Positions 43,152-52,593 of a stretch of 64,000 nt of DNA are shown here, one piece after another. This DNA is from Pseudomonas baetica. Its GTDB lineage: Bacteria > Pseudomonadota > Gammaproteobacteria > Pseudomonadales > Pseudomonadaceae. The stretch lies in the NCBI RefSeq assembly GCF_019733355.1, contig NZ_JAIHLQ010000008.1, forward strand, positions 124,001 through 188,000, in the 5' to 3' direction. Both the position numbers and the translations under genes were made by a program. Positions within the stretch are counted from its first letter, which is position 1. Every line of letters begins with the position of its first letter. The notes beneath the pieces are model-generated. The model was not told the DNA's origin, did no database searches, and was given only the letters and a program-made list of their open reading frames with translations.

Positions 43152-43646
43152 TTATTTCACCTTGCGATTCAAATCCTCAACGGTGCGTTTGAGCTGGTCC
43201 ATCGCCCGATCCTGATCGTTGATCTTCTGCTTCAGGTTTGAAATCTCGCTGCTGTTCGAGTTGGAGCTCGAGCCACTGTTGCGCTTGAGGTCTTCGACCT
43301 GACGGCCAAGTGTGTCCAATTCACGATCCTGCTCTTTGACTTTGTTCTTCAGCTCATCGATTTCCTTGCTGCTGGCACTGCTACTCGAACCGCTGTTGCG
43401 TTTGAGCTCTTCTATCTGGCGCGACTGATCATTGACGGTGTCGCGCATCTTTTTCAGTTCATCGATGCTGATGTCGCTTCTGATGACGACCTCTTTGCCG
43501 TAATCATTGTGAATCAGAGAAACCTTGTCGCCATAGGAGGGGCTGCTGGTGCTCAGTTCAACGGCCATTGCACTGGCCGGCAGGGCCAGTGCAGCCATTA
43601 AAGTGGTGACGGAGACAATGGAGGAAATCTTCGAAAAGCTGCGCAT
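43152..43646 (-). CDS. Periplasmic coiled-coil protein with serine linkers
   Basis: I do not recognise the family. The 164-residue product starts at ATG 43644-43646 with AAGGAA upstream and has a signal peptide, probably cut after ASA near residue 26. Residues 61-164 are three coiled-coil segments (61-83, 96-122, 135-164), the first two each ending in LKRNSGSSS at 81-89 and 120-128, exactly 39 residues apart. The serine stretches look like flexible linkers. The repeat is also visible in DNA as a 117-bp period, so the gene grew by internal duplication. The N-terminal mature part (30-60) has no known motif. A structural or envelope role is possible, but no function can be assigned. It ends five bases from tRNA-Thr, convergent with it. 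Confidence 0.8.
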   Translation of the reverse strand: MRSFSKISSIVSVTTLMAALALPASAMAVELSTSSPSYGDKVSLIHNDYGKEVVIRSDISIDELKKMRDTVNDQSRQIEELKRNSGSSSSASSKEIDELKNKVKEQDRELDTLGRQVEDLKRNSGSSSNSNSSEISNLKQKINDQDRAMDQLKRTVEDLNRKVK

Positions 43647-43921
43647 CACTGGTTTTCCTTGTGAACAGCGGAGAGGGTGCCGAAGTGGCACATCGCTATG
43701 ACTCGAAATCCACCGTTATGTTCCGCAGGTCAACTTTTTGTGGGAGAGATGTAAAGAGCCGTGTAATTCGTCATGCAAACGTCCTATATTCGGTGCCTGC
43801 ATGAGCATCGCCCAGCAGTTTTCAGATGATCCCGAATGGTTCCGAAGGCCGGACAAACCGCGTCAGAGAGATCCTTGATGATCCAGATCCATCCTCCATT
43901 CTTATGATCAGCGAGAACGCC

Positions 43922-44221
43922 ATGACCGAATTAACTCAAGAGCAACGTCACGAACAAGCGCTGGAGAAATACAAACTCGACGTGCCCCAATTGATGGACG
44001 AGATCAAGGGCTTGAGTCCCGACGATCAGAAAGACCAGATTCAGTGGTCGTTCGAGGATGAAGCCGAAGCCCAGGGCCTGCAGCCGTGGGAGCTGACACT
44101 CAAGTACACGAGCACGCCAGAAGCGTTCGAAGCTCAACGTCTTGTCCTGCACAAAGAAGCAGCCGAAGTGCTGGGCGTCGAGTGGCAAGAGTATTGCGAG
44201 ATGAACAATCTGGTGGTCTGA
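43922..44221 (+). CDS. Small acidic protein, possibly DUF6388 family
   Basis: A 99-residue protein starting MTELTQEQRHEQALEKYKLD at 43922; the frame is open 96 bases further upstream, but AGCGAGA spacing and composition favour this ATG. It is rich in Glu, Gln and Leu, predicted helical, with no signal peptide or cysteine pair (one Cys only, in EYCEMNN near the end). The pattern WELTLKYTSTPEAFEAQRLVLHKEAAEVLGVEWQEYC (in order) resembles what I remember of the uncharacterised DUF6388 family found in pseudomonads; this was not checked. Function unknown. A strong terminator follows. Confidence 0.75.
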   Translation: MTELTQEQRHEQALEKYKLDVPQLMDEIKGLSPDDQKDQIQWSFEDEAEAQGLQPWELTLKYTSTPEAFEAQRLVLHKEAAEVLGVEWQEYCEMNNLVV

Positions 44222-44228
44222 AACAAAA

Positions 44229-44259
44229 ACGCCAGCCTCAACCGGGCTGGCGTTTTTTA
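44229..44259 (+). terminator. Terminator after the small acidic protein
   Basis: ACGCCAGCC/GGCTGGCGT stem followed by TTTTT on the plus strand, with an A-run before it, so it may also serve nadC on the minus strand. Confidence 0.92.
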
Positions 44260-44272
44260 TCGCGTGAAGGTC

Positions 44273-45121
44273 TTAGAGACTCAGTCGCATCGACAGATCC
44301 ACCGCTTTGACATCCTTGGTCATCGCGCCAATCGAGATGTAATCGACCCCGGTCTCGGCGATCGGCAGCAGCGTGCTTTCGTTGATGCCGCCACTGGCCT
44401 CCAGTTTTGCCTTGCCGCCGTTCAGGCGCACGGCTTCGCGCATGTCGTCCAGGCTCAGTTCGTCGAGCATGATGATGTCCGCGCCGGCCGCCAGTGCTTC
44501 TTTGAGCTCATCCAGACTTTCCACTTCGATTTCCACCGGTTTGCCCGGGGCGATCTTGTGCGCGGCGGCAATGGCTTGCGCGATGCCGCCGCTGGCAGCG
44601 ATGTGGTTTTCCTTGATCAGAAACGCGTCGTACAAACCGATGCGGTGGTTATGGCAACCGCCGCAGGTCACTGCGTATTTCTGCGCCAGGCGCAGGCCTG
44701 GTAGGGTCTTGCGGGTGTCGAGCAGCTTGACCTGAGTGTCGGTCACGAAGTCCGCCAGGTATTGCGCATGCGTTGCCACGCCAGAGAGCAGTTGCAGGAA
44801 ATTCAGAGCACTGCGTTCGCCGGTCAGCAGCGAACGGGCCGGGCCTTCCAGATGAAACAGCGGCTGATTGGGTTTCACCCGCTCGCCATCAGTCACCTGC
44901 CAATGCACGGCCACCCGTGGATCGAGTTGGCGAAATACTGCATCGACCCACGCGGTGCCGCAGATGACGGCCGCGTCCCGGGTAATGATGGTGGCTTTGG
45001 CCAGGCGTTCGGCCGGGATCAGTTGCGCGGTGATGTCGCCGCTGCCGATGTCTTCGAGCAACGCACGGCGCACGTTGGCTTCGATTTCGGCGGTCAAATC
45101 GGCGAGACGTAGATTCGGCAT
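44273..45121 (-). CDS. nadC: Nicotinate-nucleotide diphosphorylase (carboxylating)
   Basis: A 282-residue quinolinate phosphoribosyltransferase. Typical features are the N-terminal [39 protein letters not shown] with substrate-binding Arg and Lys, [20 protein letters not shown], and the C-terminal [11 protein letters not shown] and DYISIGAMT of the phosphate site. It forms nicotinate mononucleotide from quinolinate and PRPP in NAD synthesis. The start at 45121 ([14 protein letters not shown]) fits the family; the open frame extends further but without similarity. It is divergent from the DUF1631 gene. Confidence 0.97.
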   Translation of the reverse strand: MPNLRLADLTAEIEANVRRALLEDIGSGDITAQLIPAERLAKATIITRDAAVICGTAWVDAVFRQLDPRVAVHWQVTDGERVKPNQPLFHLEGPARSLLTGERSALNFLQLLSGVATHAQYLADFVTDTQVKLLDTRKTLPGLRLAQKYAVTCGGCHNHRIGLYDAFLIKENHIAASGGIAQAIAAAHKIAPGKPVEIEVESLDELKEALAAGADIIMLDELSLDDMREAVRLNGGKAKLEASGGINESTLLPIAETGVDYISIGAMTKDVKAVDLSMRLSL

Positions 45122-45402
45122 AACGGGCTCCACAAACAAAGTGGGTCGATTATAGGGGCATGGCACGAACCAACCCAAGGCGAGAACTCGCGTGCTGGTC
45201 TGCATTCGGTCGATTTTATGTGAGCAAACCCGGCGAACGCGCGGTCATTGCAAGGTAGGCGGACATAGGGGAAACCCTGACGCCTCTGGCGCTGGAGACA
45301 TCTTTTGCAAGATAATCCGCCTTGCATTTGACGTCATAGCTTTGACATCTCCTGCGCTCGAGGTTTCTGCTCAAAGAAGAATCACCGTTCCAGGAGGCTT
45401 GG

Positions 45403-47577
45403 ATGCACAACGACGGGAAAGTAGTGCCTTTGCACAAGGCCGCTACCGATCAGGCGAATCACTCGCCGCTCGCCCGCCTGCCTGTGATTCTGCTTCAGGT
45501 TCGCGACAAGGCTGCCCAGCAACTTCGCCAAGGTTTGCAGGAGCTGTTCGATAACGCCGATGACACCTTGTTTGAAATGGCCGACCGCGCACGCAACGAC
45601 GTCGAGCAGAATATCTTTTTTGAAGCCATGCGCGACCTGCGCCTCAAGCGCAAGAATATCGAGCGCGGCTTTCTCGAGCAGTTCTTCGAAGCCTTTGTCG
45701 GCCTCACTCAATACGATTCCACGCACAGCACGCTACCGCACTCTCTGATTTACGAAGACCTGGCGCCGCGCACCGATGACATGGAGCGCAATGTGGCGGT
45801 GGAAACCATGGTCGGTCGAGTGCTAAAACGCGATGGCTTCGCGCTCGATCAGTTGAGCACACGGTTCAACGCGCTGCTCGGCAACACCCTTGACGATCAA
45901 ACCAACCCGCTCGGCCCGGCGCTGCTCTGCGAGTATTTCCTGCAAGCCGGACGTAACCTCGGCGTGGAGATCAAGGTCAAGTTGATCCTGCTTAAACTGT
46001 TCGAGCGCTACGTGCTGGCTGGCACGGAACAGCTTTATGCCGAAGCCAATCAACTGCTCAGCGCCACGGGTGTGTTGCCGGACCTGAAACCGGCACCGGC
46101 GCGGCGAGCTAGCGATCGTGCGGCGGCCACGGTGGACAGCGAAGAAAGCCAGGACCCGCCGCCCGCGGACGACAGCGTGCAAGAAGTCTTCGCCGCGCTG
46201 CAGGCGTTGTTGTTGCATGTGCGCGGCAGTGTCGCGCCGACCCTGGAACCCAGCGCTTGCGCCCAGCCGATCAGCACCCGCGACCTGCTGCGCCTGCTCT
46301 CACACTTGCAGCAATACGTGCCGGCGTTGGCTGCGCAGGACGATTTCGATCTGCGCAATCAGCTCGAACAGTTGCTGACGCGGGTCAGTGTCAAAAGTGG
46401 CAAATCGCGGGTTGTCGGCGGCGCAGACGAAGACGTGATCAACCTGATTGCCATGGTGTTCGACTGCATTCTCGATGACCGCAATCTGCCGGACTTCCTC
46501 AAGGCCTTGATCGCCCGCTTGCAAATCCCGATGCTCAAGGTGGCGGTGCTGGATAAGAGTTTCTTCAGCCGCAGCAGCCATCCGGCGCGGCGTTTGCTCA
46601 ACGAAATCGCCGACGCGGCGATGGGCTGGGGCAATTGTGACGGTGATGCGCGCGACAGTTTGTATCAGCGTATCGAACAAGTGGTGCAGCGCTTGCTGAC
46701 GGATTTTGTCGATGATCCGGCGATTTTTTCCGAGTTGCTGGCCGACTTCCTGGCTTTCACTGGCGATGAACGTCGTCGCAGCGAGTTGCTTGAGCAGCGA
46801 TTGCGTGATGCCGAAGAGGGCCGGGCGAAAACCGATCTGGCGCGGCGCCGGGTCGAGCAGGCGTTGAATCAGGCACTGTTGGGTAAAGTCCTGCCACCGT
46901 CGGTGGTGACGTTCGTGCACAACGCCTGGAGCAAAGTGCTGCTGCTGACCTGCCTCAAGCATGGCGATCAGTCCGCCGAATGGCAGGCCGATGTGCAAAC
47001 CATGACGCAACTGATCTGGAGCGTGCAACGGCATGAAGACGAGCAATCGAGCCTGCGTCTGCTGGCGCTGGTACCGGGGTTGCTCAAGTCATTGCGTGAT
47101 GGCCTGAACGGTTCGGCGTTCGACCCGTTTGCCACCAGCGAATTTTTCAGTGAGCTCGAAGCCTTGCATGTTCGCGTGCTGGAGCGTTCCGCAGAGGCGG
47201 ATGAGGCCACGGCGATGATCAAGGTGTCGCAACAGATCGTCTTGCAAACCGCTGATGAGGACGGCATGGCGCTGGTTCGTTTGCCTTGCGATGACGCCGG
47301 GCTGCGTCAGGTCGCTCAACTGCGTCTGGGCAGTTGGGTGGCGTTCGAGGAAGATGAGGAACATACCCTGCGCTGCAAACTCGCGGCGATCATCGAAGCC
47401 ACCGGCAAGTATGTGTTTGTCGACCGCACCGGGATGAAAGTGCTGGAGCGCAGCCGTATCGGCCTGGCCCTTGAGTTCCGTCGTGGTGCGGTACGCGCAT
47501 TGGACGACACCTTGTTGTTCGACCGGGCGCTGGAGTCGGTGCTGGGCAATCTGAGGCGACTCAATCGCGCCAAGTGA
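45403..47577 (+). CDS. DUF1631 domain protein
   Basis: A 724-residue soluble, mostly helical protein matching what I know of the DUF1631 family: RLPVILLQVRDKAAQQLRQGLQELFDNADDTLFEMADRA in order near the N-terminus, a variable Pro/Asp-rich linker near 230-260, and the C-terminal WVAFEEDEEHTLRCKLAAI and GLALEFRRGAVRALDD, which resembles a PilZ-like or barrel end. No catalytic motif is apparent. CCAGGAGG precedes the ATG. In P. aeruginosa the same gene lies between nadC and ampD (from memory). Function unknown. Confidence 0.85.
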   Translation: MHNDGKVVPLHKAATDQANHSPLARLPVILLQVRDKAAQQLRQGLQELFDNADDTLFEMADRARNDVEQNIFFEAMRDLRLKRKNIERGFLEQFFEAFVGLTQYDSTHSTLPHSLIYEDLAPRTDDMERNVAVETMVGRVLKRDGFALDQLSTRFNALLGNTLDDQTNPLGPALLCEYFLQAGRNLGVEIKVKLILLKLFERYVLAGTEQLYAEANQLLSATGVLPDLKPAPARRASDRAAATVDSEESQDPPPADDSVQEVFAALQALLLHVRGSVAPTLEPSACAQPISTRDLLRLLSHLQQYVPALAAQDDFDLRNQLEQLLTRVSVKSGKSRVVGGADEDVINLIAMVFDCILDDRNLPDFLKALIARLQIPMLKVAVLDKSFFSRSSHPARRLLNEIADAAMGWGNCDGDARDSLYQRIEQVVQRLLTDFVDDPAIFSELLADFLAFTGDERRRSELLEQRLRDAEEGRAKTDLARRRVEQALNQALLGKVLPPSVVTFVHNAWSKVLLLTCLKHGDQSAEWQADVQTMTQLIWSVQRHEDEQSSLRLLALVPGLLKSLRDGLNGSAFDPFATSEFFSELEALHVRVLERSAEADEATAMIKVSQQIVLQTADEDGMALVRLPCDDAGLRQVAQLRLGSWVAFEEDEEHTLRCKLAAIIEATGKYVFVDRTGMKVLERSRIGLALEFRRGAVRALDDTLLFDRALESVLGNLRRLNRAK

Positions 47578-47641
47578 TCGCGCGCCGGGGTCCGATCACG
47601 GCATACTGGGCGCCAACACAGTCGGCGTTGAAGGAATCGGT

Positions 47642-48202
47642 ATGCAGTTGGATCCCGCTAGCGGGTGGTGTCACGGGGTGCAGGTTTGCCCATCGCCCAA
47701 CTTCAATGAACGCCCTGCGGGCGAAATTTCCCTGTTGGTGATCCACAACATCAGTCTGCCGCCTGCGCAATTCGCTACCGGCAAGGTGCAGGAATTTTTC
47801 CAGAACCGTCTGGATGTCACCGAACATCCTTACTTTGCAGGCATTGCCGACCTACGAGTCTCGGCGCATTTTCTGATCGAACGTGACGGCAAGGTCACCC
47901 AGTTTGTCTCCTGTCTTGAGCGGGCGTGGCATGCGGGCGTGTCGATTTTTGACGGACGCGAAACCTGTAACGATTTTTCCGTGGGCATCGAACTCGAAGG
48001 CACCGATGATCTGCCGTTCACCGATGCGCAATATCAGGCACTGACAAGGCTGACGCGGCAGTTGCAAACAGCATTTCCGGCGATCACCGGCGCACGCATC
48101 TGCGGACACAGCGACATTGCACCCGGGCGCAAGACCGATCCTGGCCCGGCATTCGACTGGGCGCGTTACCGCGCAGCCCTGGCACAAGAGGAAGGACAAT
48201 GA
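47642..48202 (+). CDS. ampD: 1,6-anhydro-N-acetylmuramyl-L-alanine amidase AmpD
   Basis: A 186-residue amidase-2 family enzyme. The zinc ligands are visible as His35 (LLVIHNIS), His156 (GHSDIAPGRK) and Asp166; Glu117 and Lys164 would be the catalytic pair by comparison with E. coli and Citrobacter AmpD. It cleaves the stem peptide from anhydromuropeptides in the cytoplasm during cell-wall recycling; its loss derepresses AmpC beta-lactamase through AmpR. Its stop overlaps the ampE start (ATGA). No ampR or ampC is in the window. Confidence 0.96.
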   Translation: MQLDPASGWCHGVQVCPSPNFNERPAGEISLLVIHNISLPPAQFATGKVQEFFQNRLDVTEHPYFAGIADLRVSAHFLIERDGKVTQFVSCLERAWHAGVSIFDGRETCNDFSVGIELEGTDDLPFTDAQYQALTRLTRQLQTAFPAITGARICGHSDIAPGRKTDPGPAFDWARYRAALAQEEGQ

Positions 48203-49038
48203 GTTTTCTGGTGTTACTGCTGGCAGTCTGGGTCGAGAAGTTCTCGGCCCTGCGCCATCGGGTTCAACGCGATGGCGGATGGATCCGCGAACTGAACAAA
48301 CTCGAAAGCAGCGCGCGATTGGCCAAACGGCCGTGGCTGGTGCTGACGATTCTGGTGTTGCTGCCGGTGGCCTTGCTCGGCTTGTTGCTGGTGGTGTTGG
48401 GGCCAGTAGCTTATGGCCTGCTGGCCTTGCCGGTGCATTTGCTGGTGGTGATTTACAGTCTGGGGCGCGGCGACTTGCTGGGCGGTCTCGGGCCGTTTCG
48501 CGATGCCTGGCGCCGTGAGGATCTGCAGGCGGCGGCCCATGTGGCCAAGCGTGATCTGGATATCTGCGCCGACAGTGGTGAGCAATTGCTCGATCAGGTC
48601 CAGGGCCATTTGTTGTGGCAGGCCTATCAGAGCTTCTTTGCGGTGATCTTCTGGTATTTCGTGCTCGGCCCGGTGGCTGCGCTGGCCTATCGCTTGTTGG
48701 CGCTGGCCGAAGAACATGGCCAAACCCCGGCATTGGTTGAACGCGCCGCGCAACTGCGCCATGCCTTCGACTGGGTACCGGTGCGATTGTTGGCGGCGAG
48801 TTTTGCCCTAGTGGGCAACTTCGTTGCGGTCAGTCGGGTGATGCTGCATGAACTGTTGAACTGGAACATCAGTGCTGCGCAACTGATCAACAAGGTCGGA
48901 TTGGCGGCGGGGGAGATCCCGCCACCTGCGGTGGGCCCTGAAGGCATCAACACCCTTGATTGCCTGTGGGAACTGCTGCTGCGTGCGGCGGTGCTGTGGT
49001 TTGCCGGGTTTGCCTTGTGGACAGTTCTGATTCACTGA
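48199..49038 (+). CDS. ampE: Regulatory signalling membrane protein AmpE
   Basis: A 279-residue inner-membrane protein. It starts MSFLVLLLAVWVEKFSALRHRVQRDG; hydrophobic segments lie near 48-85, 145-170, 195-215 and 255-275. It shows the CobD/AmpE-like pattern with VFWYFVLGP-type segments (here FAVIFWYFVLGPVAALAYRLL in order). It is cotranslated with ampD through a four-base overlap. AmpE is thought to influence beta-lactamase induction, but its activity is not established. Confidence 0.93.
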   Translation: MSFLVLLLAVWVEKFSALRHRVQRDGGWIRELNKLESSARLAKRPWLVLTILVLLPVALLGLLLVVLGPVAYGLLALPVHLLVVIYSLGRGDLLGGLGPFRDAWRREDLQAAAHVAKRDLDICADSGEQLLDQVQGHLLWQAYQSFFAVIFWYFVLGPVAALAYRLLALAEEHGQTPALVERAAQLRHAFDWVPVRLLAASFALVGNFVAVSRVMLHELLNWNISAAQLINKVGLAAGEIPPPAVGPEGINTLDCLWELLLRAAVLWFAGFALWTVLIH

Positions 49039-49203
49039 CTGAGGGTGCCGAGGGAGTCATTTCCCTCGGTACACCCCGCCGTTAACCTTAAGTTACAAAA
49101 ACTCCCTTCGTTTTGAGCTATACAGAGATGGCGCTCGATAGTGGCTATCTGCTTTCGCCCCGCGCCTGCCAATAAAAACAAGAAAAACCAAGGGAGACTT
49201 CCA

Positions 49204-51234
49204 GTGAAGAGCTTGCTCTATCCCGCCGTCTCGCTGATGAACCGTCTGAGCTTCGGTATGAAGTTCAGCCTGATCAGCGTGCTGTTTCTGGTGCCGATGC
49301 TGGTGACCAATTTCTATCTGGTACGCGATTCCTATCGTGAGTTTCAGGGCACCCGAGTCGAATTGCAGAGCCTCGACCTGCTGGGCAGCAGCCTGGCCTT
49401 GCGCCGGGATCTGGAGACCCTCAACAATCTGGTGCAAATCAACGTCACCCTCGGCCAGTCCGGTAAGGCGAGTAACGTCGAGTCGCAGATCACCGCCCTC
49501 GAACAGACGGTATTGGCTCGCCTGCAAGGGTTGACGGCGATGAGCGACGATCCTGAGCAGATCAAAGTATTCGACGGCAAGCGCGATGAAATGCTTGCTG
49601 CATTCAAAGCCCAGCAAGCGGAACGCTCGCTGCAAAGCAAAAGCGCCCTGATCGGAAAGCTCTTGGCCAGTGCGCAGATTTTCAGCCAGATCATCAGCAG
49701 TCAGGCCGGGTTGAGCCGCGACAACCAAGGCGATATCCGTCAGCTCAGCGAACTGGTGACCCTGATCACTCCGACCGTCACGCAGACCCTTGGCGACGGT
49801 CGGGCCATGGGCTCGTATTCGCTGGGCCAGGGTTTTCTCAACAGTTCGTCGAGCACCCGTTTTGACGAGTTGCTGGTGCAGATCGAAAAGCTCCAGGCCG
49901 AGTACGGTTTGAAATTGAAGGATGCCCTCGGCTCCAGCAACGTGGCGCGTGAAACCCTCAGCGCTCAGGCCGACAGCAGCAAGGCGTCGCTCAAAGAGGC
50001 CAGCGAGTTGTTCGAAGAGCAAGTGGTGATGGCCGACACCCTGGATGCCCCGTGGCAGGCGTTTTACGACCAGGTCACCGTTCTGATGGACAAAACCTAC
50101 AAGCTCAACGAAGCGACGTTGAAATTCCTCGACACCCAATTGCAGCAGCGCCTCGTGCAAAACCGCACGCACATGGTCTTGCAGGCTGTGGCGTTGTCGG
50201 TGGTGTTCGTGCTGATCTTCTATCTCTACGGTGGCTTCTACGCTTCGACCCGCACCACGCTCAAGCGCCTCGGCGCGATGATGGACAAGGTGGCGGCAGG
50301 CGACATGACGGTTAATTTCAAGGCCAATAGCCGCGATGAACTGGGCGAATTGGGCGAGGTGTTCAACGGCACGGTGAAGAAGATTCATGACTTGATCGAG
50401 CGCGTCGGCCAAACCGTTGGCGAAGTCGAGCGTCAGGCCGGGCAAGTGGAGGATGTCTCTGCACAAAGCAATCAAGCTGTCGCCGGGCAACGCTCGCAGA
50501 TCGAGCAAGTGGCGACCGCGATGAACCAGATGTCGGCCACCTCGCTGGAGGTGGCGCGCAGTGCAGCAGCAGCGGTGAGCAGCGCCCACAGCGTGAATGA
50601 AGAGACGGTCAGTGGGCGCGGCCTGGTTGAGTCGCAGCAGGGCAGCATTGCTGCACTGGCCAGCGAAATCGACCAGTCGGTGCAGGTGATCAACCAATTG
50701 GCCAGCGACAGCCAATCGATCAGTCGCGTGCTGGAAGTGATCAAAAGCATTGCAGAACAGACCAACCTGTTGGCGCTCAACGCCGCAATCGAAGCGGCCC
50801 GGGCCGGGGAACAGGGGCGAGGTTTTGCGGTGGTGGCGGACGAAGTTCGCACGCTGGCCAAGCGCACGCAGCAATCGACTGAAGAAATCGAGCAGATGAT
50901 CGGCAAGCTTCACGGCGGCGTCGGTGCAGCCGTCAAAGCCATGGGTGTCAGTCATCAGATGGCCAACGGCACGGTCGGGCAGTCGGAAAAGGTCCAGCAG
51001 GCGCTGGAAAATATACTCGGCGCTGTAGGCATGATCGTCGATCAGAACCAGCAGATTGCGGCGGCAGTGGAGCAGCAGACGGCGGTGGCCCATGACATCG
51101 ACCAGAACATCGTCGAGATCAACCGCGCCGGTGAGCGTACCGCGCAAGGCGCGCACCAGACCGAGAACGCCAGTCGGGCGTTGTCGGCTCAAGTCGTGGA
51201 ACTCAAGCAACTGATCAGCGCGTTTCGCGTCTGA
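49204..51234 (+). CDS. Methyl-accepting chemotaxis protein
   Basis: A 676-residue transducer. TM1 lies near 19-40 and a periplasmic sensor region of about 280 mostly helical residues follows. TM2 (about 324-346, [16 protein letters not shown]) leads to a HAMP domain (about 347-400, [24 protein letters not shown] in order) and a long signalling coiled coil whose tip [20 protein letters not shown] lies near 518-537. I chose GTG 49204 because AGGGAGA lies six bases upstream; ATG 49237 is the alternative. No C-terminal CheR-binding pentapeptide is seen. The ligand is unknown; the position after ampE matches a P. aeruginosa transducer gene (from memory). Confidence 0.92.
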   Translation: MKSLLYPAVSLMNRLSFGMKFSLISVLFLVPMLVTNFYLVRDSYREFQGTRVELQSLDLLGSSLALRRDLETLNNLVQINVTLGQSGKASNVESQITALEQTVLARLQGLTAMSDDPEQIKVFDGKRDEMLAAFKAQQAERSLQSKSALIGKLLASAQIFSQIISSQAGLSRDNQGDIRQLSELVTLITPTVTQTLGDGRAMGSYSLGQGFLNSSSSTRFDELLVQIEKLQAEYGLKLKDALGSSNVARETLSAQADSSKASLKEASELFEEQVVMADTLDAPWQAFYDQVTVLMDKTYKLNEATLKFLDTQLQQRLVQNRTHMVLQAVALSVVFVLIFYLYGGFYASTRTTLKRLGAMMDKVAAGDMTVNFKANSRDELGELGEVFNGTVKKIHDLIERVGQTVGEVERQAGQVEDVSAQSNQAVAGQRSQIEQVATAMNQMSATSLEVARSAAAAVSSAHSVNEETVSGRGLVESQQGSIAALASEIDQSVQVINQLASDSQSISRVLEVIKSIAEQTNLLALNAAIEAARAGEQGRGFAVVADEVRTLAKRTQQSTEEIEQMIGKLHGGVGAAVKAMGVSHQMANGTVGQSEKVQQALENILGAVGMIVDQNQQIAAAVEQQTAVAHDIDQNIVEINRAGERTAQGAHQTENASRALSAQVVELKQLISAFRV

Positions 51235-51253
51235 TTCATGAAACACCTTGTTT

Positions 51254-51297
51254 CCTGTGGGGGTGGGCTGTCCGCTCCCACAGGTTCGGTTTTTTGT
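51254..51297 (+). terminator. Terminator after the chemoreceptor gene
   Basis: CCTGTGGG...CCCACAGG stem with CGGTTTTTTG after it. The stem sequence (CTGTGGGAGC-like) also resembles a REP half-element pair. Confidence 0.75.
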
Positions 51298-51423
51298 CTG
51301 AATGGCTTGTAGTCCTTGTTTACCAGCCTATGTAAGCCATTTCTTGTTTTTCTCCATGCTCTGGCATTTCGCCTTCGATCAACCAAGATCACTCTTCACA
51401 AGGCTGCATGGAGAAGGCCGCTA

Positions 51424-51813
51424 ATGACTGTTGCAACTCTGGGCATCCAGGGCCGCTGCACCCACTGTCAGATCACCCTGGTGCTCAAGCCCTGGCAACT
51501 CAATGCCATCGCAATCAATGAACCGTTCACCTGCCAGCATTGCCAGAAAAGCCTGGAGCTGCGCTGCCCGCAACAGATCAAACGCTTCAAGTCTCTCGAT
51601 TCGCTGGCGTTGTTGCGCTTCAGCGTGTCAATGACGGTGTGCATTGCGTTGCTGTTGGCGTTGGTGATGGAGTGGATAGGGCTGCTAAGCGTCACCGAGC
51701 AGTTGAATGCGTCGCTGATAACTATTTTTCTGTACTTCGTTGCCGTTCGATACGCGCGTCAGCGCCAGCATCTGACGCTGGTGCTAGAAGCCGCCAAGGC
51801 TCACGGCGACTGA
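51424..51813 (+). CDS. Zinc-ribbon membrane protein of unknown function
   Basis: A 129-residue protein not assigned to a family. The N-terminal 50 residues carry two CxxC pairs (Cys12/Cys15 in RCTHCQ and Cys37/Cys40 in TCQHCQ), a zinc-ribbon pattern, with a further Cys48. Two membrane helices follow, about 66-90 and 96-110, then a basic amphipathic tail (ARQRQHLTLVLEAAKAHGD). A likely topology keeps the ribbon and tail in the cytoplasm. GGAGAAGG precedes the ATG at 51424. Its stop codon touches the stop of the convergent tatD gene with no base between and no terminator. Confidence 0.8.
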   Translation: MTVATLGIQGRCTHCQITLVLKPWQLNAIAINEPFTCQHCQKSLELRCPQQIKRFKSLDSLALLRFSVSMTVCIALLLALVMEWIGLLSVTEQLNASLITIFLYFVAVRYARQRQHLTLVLEAAKAHGD

Positions 51814-52590
51814 TTACCAGCCAAACACTTCGCAGCTGTTGGCCGTGCTGGCATTGGCCAGTTGTGGCGCACTGATGTTCATCAGTGCGGCCAGCGCCTC
51901 GCAGATCGCCGGCAAGTGCGCCGGGCTGTTGCGCTGGCCGGGAAACATGGCGGGCGGCATGTCCGGTGAGTCGGTTTCCAGCACGATCGAATCCAGCGGC
52001 AGATCCGCCAGCACCCGATGCATGCGCAACGCCTGCGGCCAGGTCGGCGCGCCGCCTAAACCCAGTTTGAAACCGAGTTTGATGTACTCGCGCGCCTCTT
52101 CACGGCTGCCGGCAAACGCGTGGATGATCCCTGCACGTTTCAATCGAAAACGCTTGAGCGTGGCAATCACCGCCGCGTGGCTGCGGCGTACATGGATCAG
52201 CGCCGGTAGTTCAAAGTCCGCCGCCAGTTGCAACTGCGCCTCGAACAGCGCCTGTTGGCGTTCGCGGTCGAGGGTTTCGATGAAGTAATCCAGACCGATC
52301 TCGCCCACTGCACATAACTGTCGATGGCTGCGCAACCGCGTCAGCCAGTCGCCGAGTGTCTGTAAATCTTCGGGGCGATGCTGATCCAGATACACCGGGT
52401 GCAAACCGAACGCCGCGTACAGATCAGCATCGCTTTGCACCAGATCCCACACCCGTTGCCAGTTGCCCTCATGGACGCCCAGCACCACCATCCGCCGCAC
52501 CCCTAGGGCACGGCTTTCGGCCAGCAACGCCGAGCGATCGGCGTCGAAATCGGGAAAATCCAGGTGGGTGTGGCTGTCGATCAACTCCAC
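51814..52590 (-). CDS. tatD: TatD family metal-dependent hydrolase
   Basis: A 258-residue TIM-barrel hydrolase. Metal ligands are visible in DSHTHLDF (residues 5-12), VGEIGLDYF (Glu near 95), LIHVRRSHAAV (His near 133) and ETDSPDMPP (Asp near 207). Family members are 3'-5' exonucleases or D-aminoacyl-tRNA deacylase-like enzymes; the closest E. coli type is probably YjjV. It starts just three bases after the cra stop on the same strand, so the two are likely cotranscribed. Confidence 0.9.
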   Translation of the reverse strand: MELIDSHTHLDFPDFDADRSALLAESRALGVRRMVVLGVHEGNWQRVWDLVQSDADLYAAFGLHPVYLDQHRPEDLQTLGDWLTRLRSHRQLCAVGEIGLDYFIETLDRERQQALFEAQLQLAADFELPALIHVRRSHAAVIATLKRFRLKRAGIIHAFAGSREEAREYIKLGFKLGLGGAPTWPQALRMHRVLADLPLDSIVLETDSPDMPPAMFPGQRNSPAHLPAICEALAALMNISAPQLANASTANSCEVFGW

Positions 52591-52593
52591 GGT

